64,000 bases of DNA, taken from positions 1,116,001-1,180,000 of the forward strand of contig NC_083676.1 in the NCBI RefSeq assembly GCF_030384665.1, written 5' to 3'. This document shows, one piece after another, positions 1 through 10,634 of the stretch (its first letter is position 1; each line of letters begins with the position of its first letter). The position numbers and the translations under genes are program-made. This stretch comes from Lodderomyces elongisporus. Taxonomy: Eukaryota > Ascomycota > Pichiomycetes > Serinales > Debaryomycetaceae. The notes under the pieces are model-generated. The model made no database searches, was not told the origin of the DNA, and saw nothing but the letters and a program-made list of their open reading frames with translations.

Positions 1-607
1 ATAGCGTTGCGCAATACAATCTAGTTAGAGCAGGATATAATCAATCACGTGACCCAAAATCAGGAGAAAGGTAATTGAAAGTAAGTATAATGAGTTATGA
101 AAAAGTATAGTTCAAACATGGCATCACGTGATTGAGATTTAGCAACCTTTAAATAAATATAAAGATTATCAGTAGGTTAATCAATAAAGAGATTTTGATT
201 TTGTATTTGTATCTTGAGATACATCTTGTGATGAGTGTTTTGCAGTTTTCATTGGATTTTTGGATTCTTTGTTGGTTTTTTTTTTCATTTGTTTTAGCAT
301 GAGTTTGATCTAAACATTTATATTTGTCTGACCTCCCTAGTAGTCCTTTTTTTTGTTCTTTGATGTGCAAAGGTTTTGAATTTTGCAATAATTTTACGCT
401 ACCTTGTCGCCAAAAAAAAAGGAAATTTTTTTTTCCAATTGATAAAAGGCCACGCTACCATATGTACAAATTCTTGACATAAAGCATTTAAAGAATATGG
501 GATTATATTTTTATACCGTGTATGTCGTTGGGAGTTGCAAAAAAGAGTCTCAAGAAAATTGAATTAGACAAAGAAAAAGAAGAAGAAGAAGAAGAGAAGG
601 AGAAGGG

Positions 608-639
<32 letters not shown>

Positions 640-2860
640 AGTACTAGAGAGCATCCGTTGACCAATTATGGACCATTAGAGTGTATGGTATTGTGTACTA
701 GATTTTGATGTTGGATTTGATTGAAAAATATAATTGAAAACATCAAAGGTATAGAAGTTGCCAAGAGAAGCAAAGCAAAGATGTTCAATACTAGTCCACA
801 GTAGTCTATAGTTTGTAGTCTATAGTTTATAGTTTGTTGTTTATGCCTGAAAAAAAAAAGGGTACGTAGCCAGTGGTTTGAATTTGATTTGAGCTTACCA
901 TATATTTTTTGGTCTTTGTCTTTGTCTTTGTCTTTGTCTTTGTCTTTGTCCCCTTTCTCCTTTTTCCTCTTATTTTTTTATATATATGTATATAAAGTTT
1001 TTGTCTATAAGAAAACTAACGAAGATGTTGTGGGAAATAAAGCATACAATGTTGACGAAACCAACAATGTGCTGAATAGAGCATTTTGTTTCACTCACTC
1101 ATTCATTCAAATAAAAACAAAAGCATTGAAAAGGGTCATGGGGTCTCCCCTCCCCTTCCCCCAATGTATACTTTATGGAGAGACAGGGGGTTCGAGTTTA
1201 ATTCTTTTATCCGAGGAACTCATCACGGTCAAAAATTATATAAAATATAAAATTAATAAAGTAAGAAAATTAGAGAGAAATAGGAGAAACTCTCAGTTCC
1301 AGTTTTGGGAATGCACGAAGATTAAGTTAACCATCAAGAACGAACGATAGAAGGTCAATTTGCTTTTCTTTCCTTGAACAAAGTTTTTTATTATTTTATT
1401 TTCTTAAAAGTTAGTTTTGATGACATCATGTAAAATTTTTTTTCACTATTCCATATCCAGTACCAATAATTCCGGAAAATAATACAAAAAAAAAAAAAAA
1501 ATAAGTGATAGTAGAATGAAGAAGTGACGAGCAACAAAGTCATGGTGGTTGTTGTTTTTTCCCCCATTTTTTTTTCCACCTTTGCAACTCCCTGTCTTCT
1601 CCTTTGTATCCCTGGATAATCTTCCTACAATTTTTGTTTTGTTTTTGTTTTGTTTTTTGTTTCTTAGTTTTTTGATAATTAATTGTCATTGCATGTTTTG
1701 TTTTTGTTGTACATTTTGTATTTACTTGAAATTCCTTTGGCTCGTATCTGCTGCTTGCAAATTTTCGTTCACTCTTCTCTCTTTTTTTTTGTTCTTTATT
1801 TTCGATTTTGATTTTAATTTTGCCGTTGAGAGAGTTAATGAAGAAGAAGAAGAGGAACAACAACAACAACAACAACAACAACTACAAAATCGTCAATATT
1901 GATGCAAAGAGATCATCACCATCGCAAAAGTGCAAATCATCATTACTCACTCATTTGGCTAATCAATAGGTAACCGCTAAACATTACTAATGACTAGGAT
2001 AATACATTAGCCTCTCTCTTCCCCCCCCCCCAAGTTTTTTCCTTTATTTTTTATTCTTCATTTGAAAAAAGTAGACGAAAACACTCACTTTGAGGCAAAA
2101 CATTTGCCGATGCACGCAAAGAAGTTTAGACCGGATTTATCCAATACAGGAGGGATACTGTGTATTTGTAACAATCACCATTCTCATAAGCTTGTGCTTG
2201 TAAACAAGAAATGAAATTAAATGAAATGAAATTTAAATTAGATTTAAAAAAAAAAATGTCATTGGTTTAATAACAGTACACTAAAACACTTGTTGGTGGA
2301 ATTTAGAGCAAACATCTTTTTGAAAGAAAATTTGGTTTATTCAAGTAAAAAGATGGCTCTGTTTTGCTGTGCTTTGCTCTGTTTTCTTTACTTTTGCCTC
2401 ACGTTTCACACTACACACTACACACTACACACTACACGACTCCTGTCTTATGCCTCCTTCCTCCTTCCTCATGCCTCACGCCTATTGTCGTTGTAGAATT
2501 GGCATGCCACATTTTTCTTGTTTTCTTTTTTTTCATTAATTTAATTTCTTCGTATAACTAGCCTTTTCCTTTGAATCTAGATTAATGGATTGTCCACTAT
2601 CAAAGTAAACAACATACTGTTTGCTTTCTCTACCCCAGACACTATTTCCACTACTACAACAACACATGGTCAATGTATTGCTAATAATGATGTTTGTAAT
2701 AACACCCACACACAGAGAGAAAAAGAATAGGAGAATACCATAGAGAGAGAGAGAGGGAGAGAAAGTAAGAAGGAATCAACTTACGAGACATTTTCGGACA
2801 TAACAATATGCAAGTACGTGGTGGTTGTGAAAGCAACAACAACAATAACAATAGAAAGAA

Positions 2861-2910
2861 CAGTAACAACAACAGTAACAACAACAGTAACAACAACAGT
2901 AACAATAGAA
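2861..2910. repeat. 12-base tandem repeat (AAC/AGT type)
   Basis: About four copies of a 12-base unit made of AAC triplets plus AGT follow one another inside a longer CAA-rich stretch. On the opposite strand this would read as a leucine run, which makes a spurious open frame. It is an ordinary minisatellite in non-coding DNA. Confidence 0.7.
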
Positions 2911-5019
2911 TGAACAGTAGTATCAAATGAAAAGAAGGAAAGGGCATTAAAATAAACAGGGTTTCGGCTAAATAATAATTACATGCGTCAGCGAACGACT
3001 GCAGCATAGTAAACAAAATATTCATACACAAACTGTCCATTTTCTTTTCTTATAAATTTTAAGTAACTTTTAAGTATTTATTCATTCGATACACAGGGAT
3101 TCCATTCATAACCACACTCACTTGTTCAAATGCAGAGAAGAAGTGCACAGAACAATATCGCTTAAATATAGCCGAAGGAGTGCTAGTGTATTACTATGTT
3201 GCTATGTTAGTGTATAAGCGTTGATAGTTAGTCCCTGTATACTTTTAGAGAACTATTACAAAGCTTAGTCTTGGTTGCACTACCACCACCTTTTATTTTT
3301 TTAATTTTTTAATTTTTTTCTTTTTAGTCACAGCAAACGAAGAATAAACAAACCATCATCACCAACATACACACACAAGAAGGACAAATTCAAAAAAAAT
3401 GGATGCCATGTTGACGAGAATTGTTACCAAAAAAAAATTAAAGAAAGCACCGTCTTTCTTTAAAGAGCAGCAGTTGTTGAGCTTTCAATTATAATTGTTT
3501 CCTCCTCCTCCTCCTCCTCCTGCTCCTGCTCATCCACCTCCACCTTCACCTCCTTCCATTTCAGTACACAAAAGGCACATGTCGTTGAACAATTATTCTT
3601 TCCACTTGATATCGAATGATTAAAGTATAAGACAAAAAAAATAAAAAAAAAAAATAAAAAGAAAATAACGAATAAAGATAAACAAACCATGTACACATAT
3701 AATGTATACACTTGTTTGCGAATTTCATCTTCAAACATCAATCATAAACAAATTTCAGTCAAATACATACGCTTTTCACTGACTGCTTGGAAGGCTTAAG
3801 GAAATTAAAAAAAGAAAAGAAAAAGAAAAGAAAAGAAAAGGAAAGAAAAGAAAAGAAAAGAAAAGAAAAGAGAAGGAAATTGCTACTATTACAATAAATA
3901 CAAGTTACCAGTTATAAGCAATAAGAATTTCATAATAATAAGCATAAGCATAAGCAAAATAGGTATCAAGAATTTCAGTTGAGAATCCGATAAACCCTGT
4001 TTAGTCAACTAAAGTTAGTTTCCATGCATATTAGTCTCAAAGATTAAGGGTTTCAGTGGGCGGTGGTGACGGTTTTGTGAACGTTGTTGATGTTTTAGTC
4101 AACTTCCCACCACCCTTCTTTTTCTTTTGTTCTTTTGTTCTTTCATTCTTTCATTCTTTCATTCTTTCATTCTATTTCTATTTCTTTCCCATTTTTTTTT
4201 TTTTCCATGGCAACGATGAAATTTAGTACAAACCAGCCTGAGGGTAAAACGCATAGACTACTATCACCATTAGCTTTGTGAAAGTACTTTTGCAACTCAT
4301 TGAAGGTCACTTCGTGTGCAGGAAGAAACATATACTTTCACATGAAATATCTCATGAGTACCAAACCAAAAGCGATGAACATACTATTATCGGAAACAAT
4401 GGAGACAAAATGAACGAAGAAGAAGCAATAGGGAGAAAGCAAAAAAAAAGGGAAAAAAAGGTAAAAAAAAAAGATGAATAAGGCATTATGATGGGTTCGA
4501 ATTCGTATATCGATTCTAGCTCTTGACGACACTGTATGGATCTACAGTTGATTGTCCCATTTCCTTTTTATCTTTCACTTTCACTTTCCCTTGTGCATTT
4601 CCTTGTCCCAATTTTTGTTTTTGTTTTTGTTTTTAATTCTTTTTTTTTTTCTTTTCAACCTTTTTCAATTTAAAAAAAACACACTAAACCATTTACTCGA
4701 GAAGCATGCCCAAACAAGAATACAGCTACATCTCTACCACCATGCTTCTACTGCACTCAATGCGTTCCCAAATCTTGCCGCCTCAAAACGCCACATCCTA
4801 CGCATTTGTTGTTGTGGATTATTTTGCTCATCAATTGGATATTCCCACATGTGTGTTCCTTTTGCAAAAATAACATTATTAATAATAATAATGATGATGA
4901 TAATAATAATGATAATATAAAAAAAAAGCAGCAAAATATCAATTCCTGCTTTACAAACCAATTAATGCCGTGCCAGCTATTTCCTGTCCACTTTGGTTGA
5001 AGAAGGTAATTTTTTCAGC

Positions 5020-5027
5020 TATAAAAA
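5020..5027 (+). promoter_or_regulatory. TATA box of the adhesin gene
   Basis: TATAAAAA lies about 150 bases before the adhesin start codon. This matches the consensus and suits a regulated, TATA-dependent gene. It is assigned by sequence and position only. Confidence 0.55.
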
Positions 5028-5176
5028 GATGGGCGAAATCCCCATATTTTCCCCTCCCACCTACGATGAATTGTATTTGTCAATATAGAATTGTTTTGCT
5101 ATTTCACTTTGCTGCCACAACCACAACCACCACCACCGCTTGACTCTCACTCTATTAGATCCATTCGAGCTAGCCA

Positions 5177-8100
5177 ATGTTATTCCAAATAATACAAGTG
5201 CTCGTGGTCTTGTCCATCGCTAAAGCTGCCCAGGTCAGCAATGTTTTTCAAAGTTTTGATAGCCTTACTTGGCAAAATGGTGCATCTTACCCATATAGGA
5301 CTCCTGCTGCTCCTAATTGGATTGCTCAATTGTCATGGAAAATCTTGGGCTCAAACGTTCAAGCCGGTGACTCATTCACATTGCACATGCCTTGTGTCTT
5401 CAAGTTCACCACTACTTCGACCGGAGTCAGTTTAGCTGTTGGTGACACCGTGTATGCCACATGTAATTTCGCTCCTGGTGATTTGGTTGTTGCTTACTCT
5501 GAATTGCAATGTGTTGCAACAAGCAATGTCAAAGCAAGCACTAATGCTTATGGTTCTGTTAGTTTCCCATTGACTTTTAACACCGGTGGCTCCGCCAATG
5601 CCGTTGATCTCCAGGACTCAAAATGTTTCACTGAAGGAACCAATACGGTCACTTTTACCGATGGAGGAAACCCTCTTAGTATTCAAACTAATTTTCAAGG
5701 CGGTTCAAATACCAATGCCCAATTGGGAATTGGAACCGATTCTATCATCTATTCTAATCGTGTTGTTCCCTCATTGAACAAACAACAGTTGTATCTTGTT
5801 GCTGGCAATTGCCCTAGCGGCTACACTAGCGGTACCTTGGGTGTTTCTGTTACTTCGGGTCTGATTGATTGTCTGACAATTCATGCTGCAATTAGTAACT
5901 CCTTCAATGCATGGTTCCTTCCTACTTCGGCATCATCTTTCCAATACACTACTTCTTGTAACTCCAACGGTTACTCAATTCGGTACTCAAATGTTCCAGC
6001 CGGCTATAGACCATATATAGACCTCCTTGCTCTGGTGGCTACAGGTAGTCGATTGAGAACAGTATTCACTAACCAATATAGATGTTCAAACAGTTTGTTC
6101 ACCACAGATAACTCAAGAACAGTCACATGGAGTCCATACAACAATGACCAAGTTGGCTCTAATGGTGAAGAAGTTGTTGTGACCACAGAAACTTATTATG
6201 GATCAACAACTGCCGTGACTACTTTACCATTCAGTTCTGGTATTGATAAGACAAAAACGATTGTTGTTGATGTGCCTATTCCCACTACAACTGCATTTGA
6301 AAAGATTTGCGCTTCTGCTAAATCTTTTGAGACCATTAAAGCAACACCAGGTGCCACAGCTACAATCATTGAATATGATCCGGATGTATCATTGTGTCCT
6401 TTGGCCAGCTCGAGCAGTGAGGAACCTACTACTAGTGAGGAACCATCTTCCAGTGAGGAACCTACTACTAGCGAAGAACCATCTTCCAGTGAGGAATCTA
6501 CTTCTAGTGAGGAACCATCTTCCAGTGAGGAACCAACTACCAGCGAGGAGCCATCTTCTACTGAAGAATCATCTTCCAGTGAGGAACCTACTACTAGCGA
6601 AGAACCATCTTCCAGTGAGAAATCTACTTCCAGTGAGGAACCATCTTCCAGTGAGGAACCAACTACCAGCGAGGAGCCATCTTCTACTGAAGAATCATCT
6701 TCCAGTGAAGAACCTACCACTAGCGAAGAACCTACTACTAGCGAAGAACCATCTTCCAGTGAGGAACCTACTACTAGCGAAGAACCATCTTCCAGTGAGG
6801 AACCTACTACTAGCGAAGAACCTACTACTAGCGAAGAACCTACTTCCAGTGAGGAACCATCTTCCAGTGAGCAACCTGCTACTAGCGAGGAGCCATCTTC
6901 TACTGAGGAACCTACCACTAGCGAAGAACCTACTACCAGCGAAGAACCTACTACCAGCGAGGAACCATCTTCCAGTGAGGAACCAACTACCAGTGAGGAA
7001 CCAACTACCAGCGAGGAACCAACTACCAGTGAGGAACCAACTACCAGTGAGGAACCAACTACCAGCGAGGAACCAACTACCAGTGAGGAACCAACTACCA
7101 GTGAGGAACCAACTACCAGCGAGGAGCCATCTTCTACTGAGGAACCATCTTCCAGTGAGGAACCATCTTCCAGTGAGGAACCTACCACTAGCGAAGAGCC
7201 ATCTTCTACTGAGGAACCATCTTCCAGTGAGGAGCCATCTTCTACTGAGGAACCATCTTCTACTGAGGAACCATCTTCTACTGAGGAACCATCTTCTACT
7301 GAGGAACCTACTACTAGTGAAAAACCTACTTCCAGTGAGGAACCTACCACTAGCGAAGAACCTACTACTAGTGAACTGTCAATTTCGTCTTCGTCGATTG
7401 TACCGCCATATCAAAATTCAACTGTCCCCGAAAGTTCATCCTTCAATACAGATACGGGTACCGAGATTCCACCAACAGGCACAGACACAAATGTCCCACC
7501 AACAGGCACCAACACTGGCGTCCCACCAACTGGCACAGACACAAATGTTCCACCAACTGGCACCGATACGAATGTTTCACCAACAGGTACAGACACGAAT
7601 GCCCCACCAACAGGCACCAACACTGGCGTCCCACCAACTGGCACAGACACAAATGTTCCACCAACTGGCACAGGCACAAATGTTCCACCAACTGGCACCG
7701 ATACCAATGTCCCACCAACTGATACAAACACTGGCGTCCCACCAACTGGCACCGATACCAATGTCCCACCAACTGGTACAAACACTGGCGTTCCACCAAC
7801 TGGCACAGACACAAATGTTCCACCAACAGGTACAGACACGAATGTCCCACCAACAGGCACCAACACTGGCGTCCCACCAACTGGCACAGACACAAATGTT
7901 CCACCAACTGGCACAGACACAAATGTTCCACCAACTGGCACCGATACCAATGTCCCACCAACTGGTACAAACACTGGCGTCCCACCAACTGGCACCGATA
8001 CCAATGTTCCACCAACAGGTACAGACACGAATGTCCCACCAACTGGTACAAACACTGGCGTCCCACCAACTGGCACAGACACAAATGTCCCACCAACTGG

Positions 8101-9232
8101 TACAAACACTGGCGTCCCACCAACTGGCACAGATACCAATGTCCCACCAACAGGCACAAACACTGGCGTTCCACCAACAGGTACAGACACTGGCGTTCCA
8201 CCAACAGGTACAGACACTGGCGTCCCACCAACAGGCACAAACACTGGCGTTCCACCAACTGGCACAGACACAAATGTCCCACCAACTGGTACAAACACTG
8301 GTGTTCCACCAACAGGTACAGACACTGGCGTCCCACCAACTGGCACCGATACCAATATTCCACCAACTGGCATAGACACAAATGTCCCACCAACAGGTAC
8401 AGACACGAATGTCCCACCAACAGGTACAAACACTGGTGTTCCACCAACAGGTACAGCCACTGGTGTTCCAACTACAGGCACCGATACCATTATTCCACCA
8501 ACAGGTACAGACACGAATGTCCCACCAACTGGTACAAACACAAATGTCCCACCAACTGGTACAAACACTGGCGTTCCACCAACAGGTACAGACACTGGTG
8601 TTCCAACAACAGGCACAGACACAAATGTTCCACCAACAGGCACCGATACCATTATTCCACCAACAGGCACAAACACTGGCGTTCCACCAACAGGCACAGA
8701 CACAAATGTTCCACCAACAGGTACAGACACGAATGTCCCACCAACTGGTACAAACACTGGTGTTCCACCAACAGGTACAGACACTGGCGTCCCACCAACA
8801 GGCACCGATACGAATGTTCCACCAACTGGGACAGAGACTGGAACCTCTTCATCTGGCACAAATGTTGAACTTGCACCACCCATAGAAACTGGAAATGGAA
8901 CAGGGTCTCAATTATCAGAAAGTAGCACTAATGCTCAACCAACTGGTTCTAATAGCGATAATGGTGGCCAATCAAATGAACAAACTAATGGTAACAATAG
9001 TGCACAACCAAGTGAATTTTACGGCAGTGGATCTGGACCTAAAGCTAGCGGGGAAGAGACAGCTGTGGCATCATTGACCACAATTGCTACCCAATCAGCA
9101 CCCTCAGTTTCAGAGTCTGCTATTATTAATGTTCCAACAGCATCAGCTTTCGAAGGTGCTGCTGCTCCTCAATTTGTTAAGCATTCGTCTTTGTTGACTG
9201 GGTGCATTTTCCTTATTACCATTTTGATCTGA
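5177..9232 (+). CDS. Als-family GPI-anchored cell-wall adhesin
   Basis: 1351 residues. The first 17 residues form a signal peptide. The next ~310 match the agglutinin-like (Als) N-terminal binding domain: eight cysteines, and the PCVFK motif whose lysine is residue 76 of the precursor, or 59 of the mature chain, the position of the known invariant pocket lysine that binds peptide C-termini. A threonine-rich segment follows (around TTAVTTLPF). Residues ~411-733 are about 53 Ser/Glu/Pro/Thr hexads (SEEPTT type), and ~759-1220 are about 50 copies of a 9-residue Pro/Gly/Thr unit (PPTGTDTNV type). The tail is Ser/Asn-rich and ends in a hydrophobic GPI-attachment signal. The canonical 36-residue Als tandem repeats are absent. 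By family knowledge it mediates adhesion to host or abiotic surfaces; its ligand is unknown. The exact repeat number may be affected by assembly. A TATA box lies 150 bases upstream. Confidence 0.9.
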   Translation: MLFQIIQVLVVLSIAKAAQVSNVFQSFDSLTWQNGASYPYRTPAAPNWIAQLSWKILGSNVQAGDSFTLHMPCVFKFTTTSTGVSLAVGDTVYATCNFAPGDLVVAYSELQCVATSNVKASTNAYGSVSFPLTFNTGGSANAVDLQDSKCFTEGTNTVTFTDGGNPLSIQTNFQGGSNTNAQLGIGTDSIIYSNRVVPSLNKQQLYLVAGNCPSGYTSGTLGVSVTSGLIDCLTIHAAISNSFNAWFLPTSASSFQYTTSCNSNGYSIRYSNVPAGYRPYIDLLALVATGSRLRTVFTNQYRCSNSLFTTDNSRTVTWSPYNNDQVGSNGEEVVVTTETYYGSTTAVTTLPFSSGIDKTKTIVVDVPIPTTTAFEKICASAKSFETIKATPGATATIIEYDPDVSLCPLASSSSEEPTTSEEPSSSEEPTTSEEPSSSEESTSSEEPSSSEEPTTSEEPSSTEESSSSEEPTTSEEPSSSEKSTSSEEPSSSEEPTTSEEPSSTEESSSSEEPTTSEEPTTSEEPSSSEEPTTSEEPSSSEEPTTSEEPTTSEEPTSSEEPSSSEQPATSEEPSSTEEPTTSEEPTTSEEPTTSEEPSSSEEPTTSEEPTTSEEPTTSEEPTTSEEPTTSEEPTTSEEPTTSEEPTTSEEPSSTEEPSSSEEPSSSEEPTTSEEPSSTEEPSSSEEPSSTEEPSSTEEPSSTEEPSSTEEPTTSEKPTSSEEPTTSEEPTTSELSISSSSIVPPYQNSTVPESSSFNTDTGTEIPPTGTDTNVPPTGTNTGVPPTGTDTNVPPTGTDTNVSPTGTDTNAPPTGTNTGVPPTGTDTNVPPTGTGTNVPPTGTDTNVPPTDTNTGVPPTGTDTNVPPTGTNTGVPPTGTDTNVPPTGTDTNVPPTGTNTGVPPTGTDTNVPPTGTDTNVPPTGTDTNVPPTGTNTGVPPTGTDTNVPPTGTDTNVPPTGTNTGVPPTGTDTNVPPTGTNTGVPPTGTDTNVPPTGTNTGVPPTGTDTGVPPTGTDTGVPPTGTNTGVPPTGTDTNVPPTGTNTGVPPTGTDTGVPPTGTDTNIPPTGIDTNVPPTGTDTNVPPTGTNTGVPPTGTATGVPTTGTDTIIPPTGTDTNVPPTGTNTNVPPTGTNTGVPPTGTDTGVPTTGTDTNVPPTGTDTIIPPTGTNTGVPPTGTDTNVPPTGTDTNVPPTGTNTGVPPTGTDTGVPPTGTDTNVPPTGTETGTSSSGTNVELAPPIETGNGTGSQLSESSTNAQPTGSNSDNGGQSNEQTNGNNSAQPSEFYGSGSGPKASGEETAVASLTTIATQSAPSVSESAIINVPTASAFEGAAAPQFVKHSSLLTGCIFLITILI
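6407..7374 (+). repeat. Coding tandem repeat block 1 (18-base units)
   Basis: About 53 units of 18 bases encode S-E-E-P followed by TT, SS or ST. Units differ mainly by synonymous changes and by Thr/Ser switches, and larger groups of units are duplicated almost exactly, which points to recent expansion by slippage or recombination. Length polymorphism between strains is likely. Confidence 0.9.
7451..8850 (+). repeat. Coding tandem repeat block 2 (27-base units)
   Basis: About 50 units of 27 bases encode PPTGT plus D/N-T-N/G-V variants. Two main variants, TDTNV and TNTGV, alternate in patterns that themselves recur, suggesting higher-order duplication. Neither block introduces stop codons in some other frames, which creates long shadow frames on both strands. 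Confidence 0.9.
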
Positions 9233-10634
9233 GTCTTTCAGATATGAGGCGGTACTACTTGCCATTATTTTATTCGTTGTCTGCAATATTTACTGAGATT
9301 GTAAATGCTTTCAATTCTTCAATTTGACATCTTCCCATTATTCCAGTGAAATTCTTTGTCACATTATTTATTTATTTGTTTTCTTTTTATTTGTTTTTTT
9401 CCAGTTTTAAGGTGTTTGAGAATTAGCACAAGTATACTGCAATTGCATATACTCAATTTCCGGTTGTATGCTCCATATAAAAGCAATAAGCCTATGCTTT
9501 TTGTGAAGCAAGGATAGGAAGAGAAGGAGAGAAACGAAATGTTTTTTACAATCACAGTATTATTAAATTTCGAAGCTCCAGGCAAATATTCGAGTCGATT
9601 TTGTTTTTTAATTTTTTCTTTTTAATGTTGCTACTGTTGCAGTTTTTCTTTTCTCTCTACATTTCATTTTGCAATTTACTAATTGTATAAATACATTCGG
9701 TATGATTTACAATCATGTTTTTATCATAGAAATTATAGATAATTTATTTTATTTTATTTTATTTTATTTATTAACACAGTAGTTCATGGTTGCTTTGTAG
9801 ATGCAAGAGTGATTACTATCCACCCTATCAATACGAGTTTGTGTATAGTTAGTTGATCAAACTGACTTATCAAAAGCTAAAAAAAATTTTCATTAAGACC
9901 TAGTAAGTAGAGTTTAAAGTCAGTACCAGGAGTTTCAACGGACTGAACGTAACAGACGGAAACTTGCTGATTATGCGATGGAACATGTACCAAAATCTCA
10001 CTTGCAATTCACTTACATTACGATATTATTTTAATGTATACTTCACACACAAAAAATAAAATAGTACAGTGTTCAAGTAAAATACCTGTGTTAATTATTA
10101 AACCCATACTTTTAATCATTTTTATCGTTGGTTTTCCAAAAAAGAAAAACGATTTTGGGGCGAAGGGGCTGCTCTGAATACACAAGACACTAGCTGATAA
10201 AACCCGAAGATTATTGCCAATGGTGAATGCAACGACAAGGTTTTTAGATACTGCGAAAACGCAAAGCTCACATGACCTTTTATGTAGACACCAATGAATT
10301 CTTCTCATGACACACAAACACATATATATCCACACTTTCTCACTCTCATCTTCAGGGTAGTGGGAGGTTTCTTTTTTTCTTCTTTGTTCCCACATTTTAT
10401 TCTTTGCTGGACAAATCCAAATTAGTTAGCTACCTAGGAGATACTACAGGTACCAATCTTTATATTCTATAAACACCACATTAGATTCCGCTTTCTTTGT
10501 TGCTTCAACCTCGACAAAGTTTTGCCTTCTTCCTTTTTCTTTTTTCTTTTTTTCTTTTCTTTTTTTTATTTTTTTATTTTTCCTTTTCTTTTTCATATTC
10601 CTGTCTTGCTTGTATTGCAACACTCGATTGGCTC
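9233..10634. other. Intergenic region, adhesin 3' side to cyclophilin promoter
   Basis: About 1.4 kb without a credible gene. It contains T-rich stretches, a TTTTA pentamer repeat near 9745-9770 and the 5' flank of the cyclophilin gene, with a long C/T-rich tract at 10520-10590. I see no RNA gene or mobile element. Confidence 0.6.

Larger units (their letters stand above)
1..5176. other. Long gene-poor intergenic region upstream of the adhesin
   Basis: About 5.2 kb with no open frame that looks like a gene. The open frames present are low-complexity and mostly translate simple repeats. Visible contents are many microsatellites: GAT repeats near 608-638, (GTCTTT)n at 912-950, an 11-C run at 2021-2031, a 12-base AAC/AGT-type repeat near 2861-2910, AAAAG-type repeats near 3811-3870 and TTCAT-type repeats near 4140-4175. 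Two CACGTG sites lie at the left edge (46-51 and 125-130). Long upstream regions are usual for cell-wall adhesin genes, so much of this may be regulatory. An unseen non-coding RNA or replication origin is possible, but I cannot show one. Confidence 0.6.

Noticed and set aside
889..1350. 153-codon plus-strand open frame in the first intergenic region
   Set aside because: It starts from a TTG codon and its first part translates the GTCTTT microsatellite. There is no recognisable domain.
2681..3040. 119-codon minus-strand open frame with a long leucine run
   Set aside because: The leucine run is the antisense of AAC/AGT triplet repeats. The frame has no domain and no conserved look.
4490..4510. 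GGTTCGA-type sequence resembling a tRNA B box
   Set aside because: No A box, acceptor stem or anticodon arm surrounds it, and upstream bases are repetitive.
6407..8850. Regular repeats resembling a CRISPR array
   Set aside because: The repeats are in-frame coding units with no unique spacers, in a eukaryotic gene.
6196..8883. Very long shadow frames over the adhesin repeats
   Set aside because: They are by-products of repeat periodicity in another gene; none has a plausible protein signature.
10497..10634. In-frame N-terminal extension of the cyclophilin
   Set aside because: It lacks an ATG, is T-rich 5' leader sequence, and the ATG at 10635 gives a perfect signal peptide.
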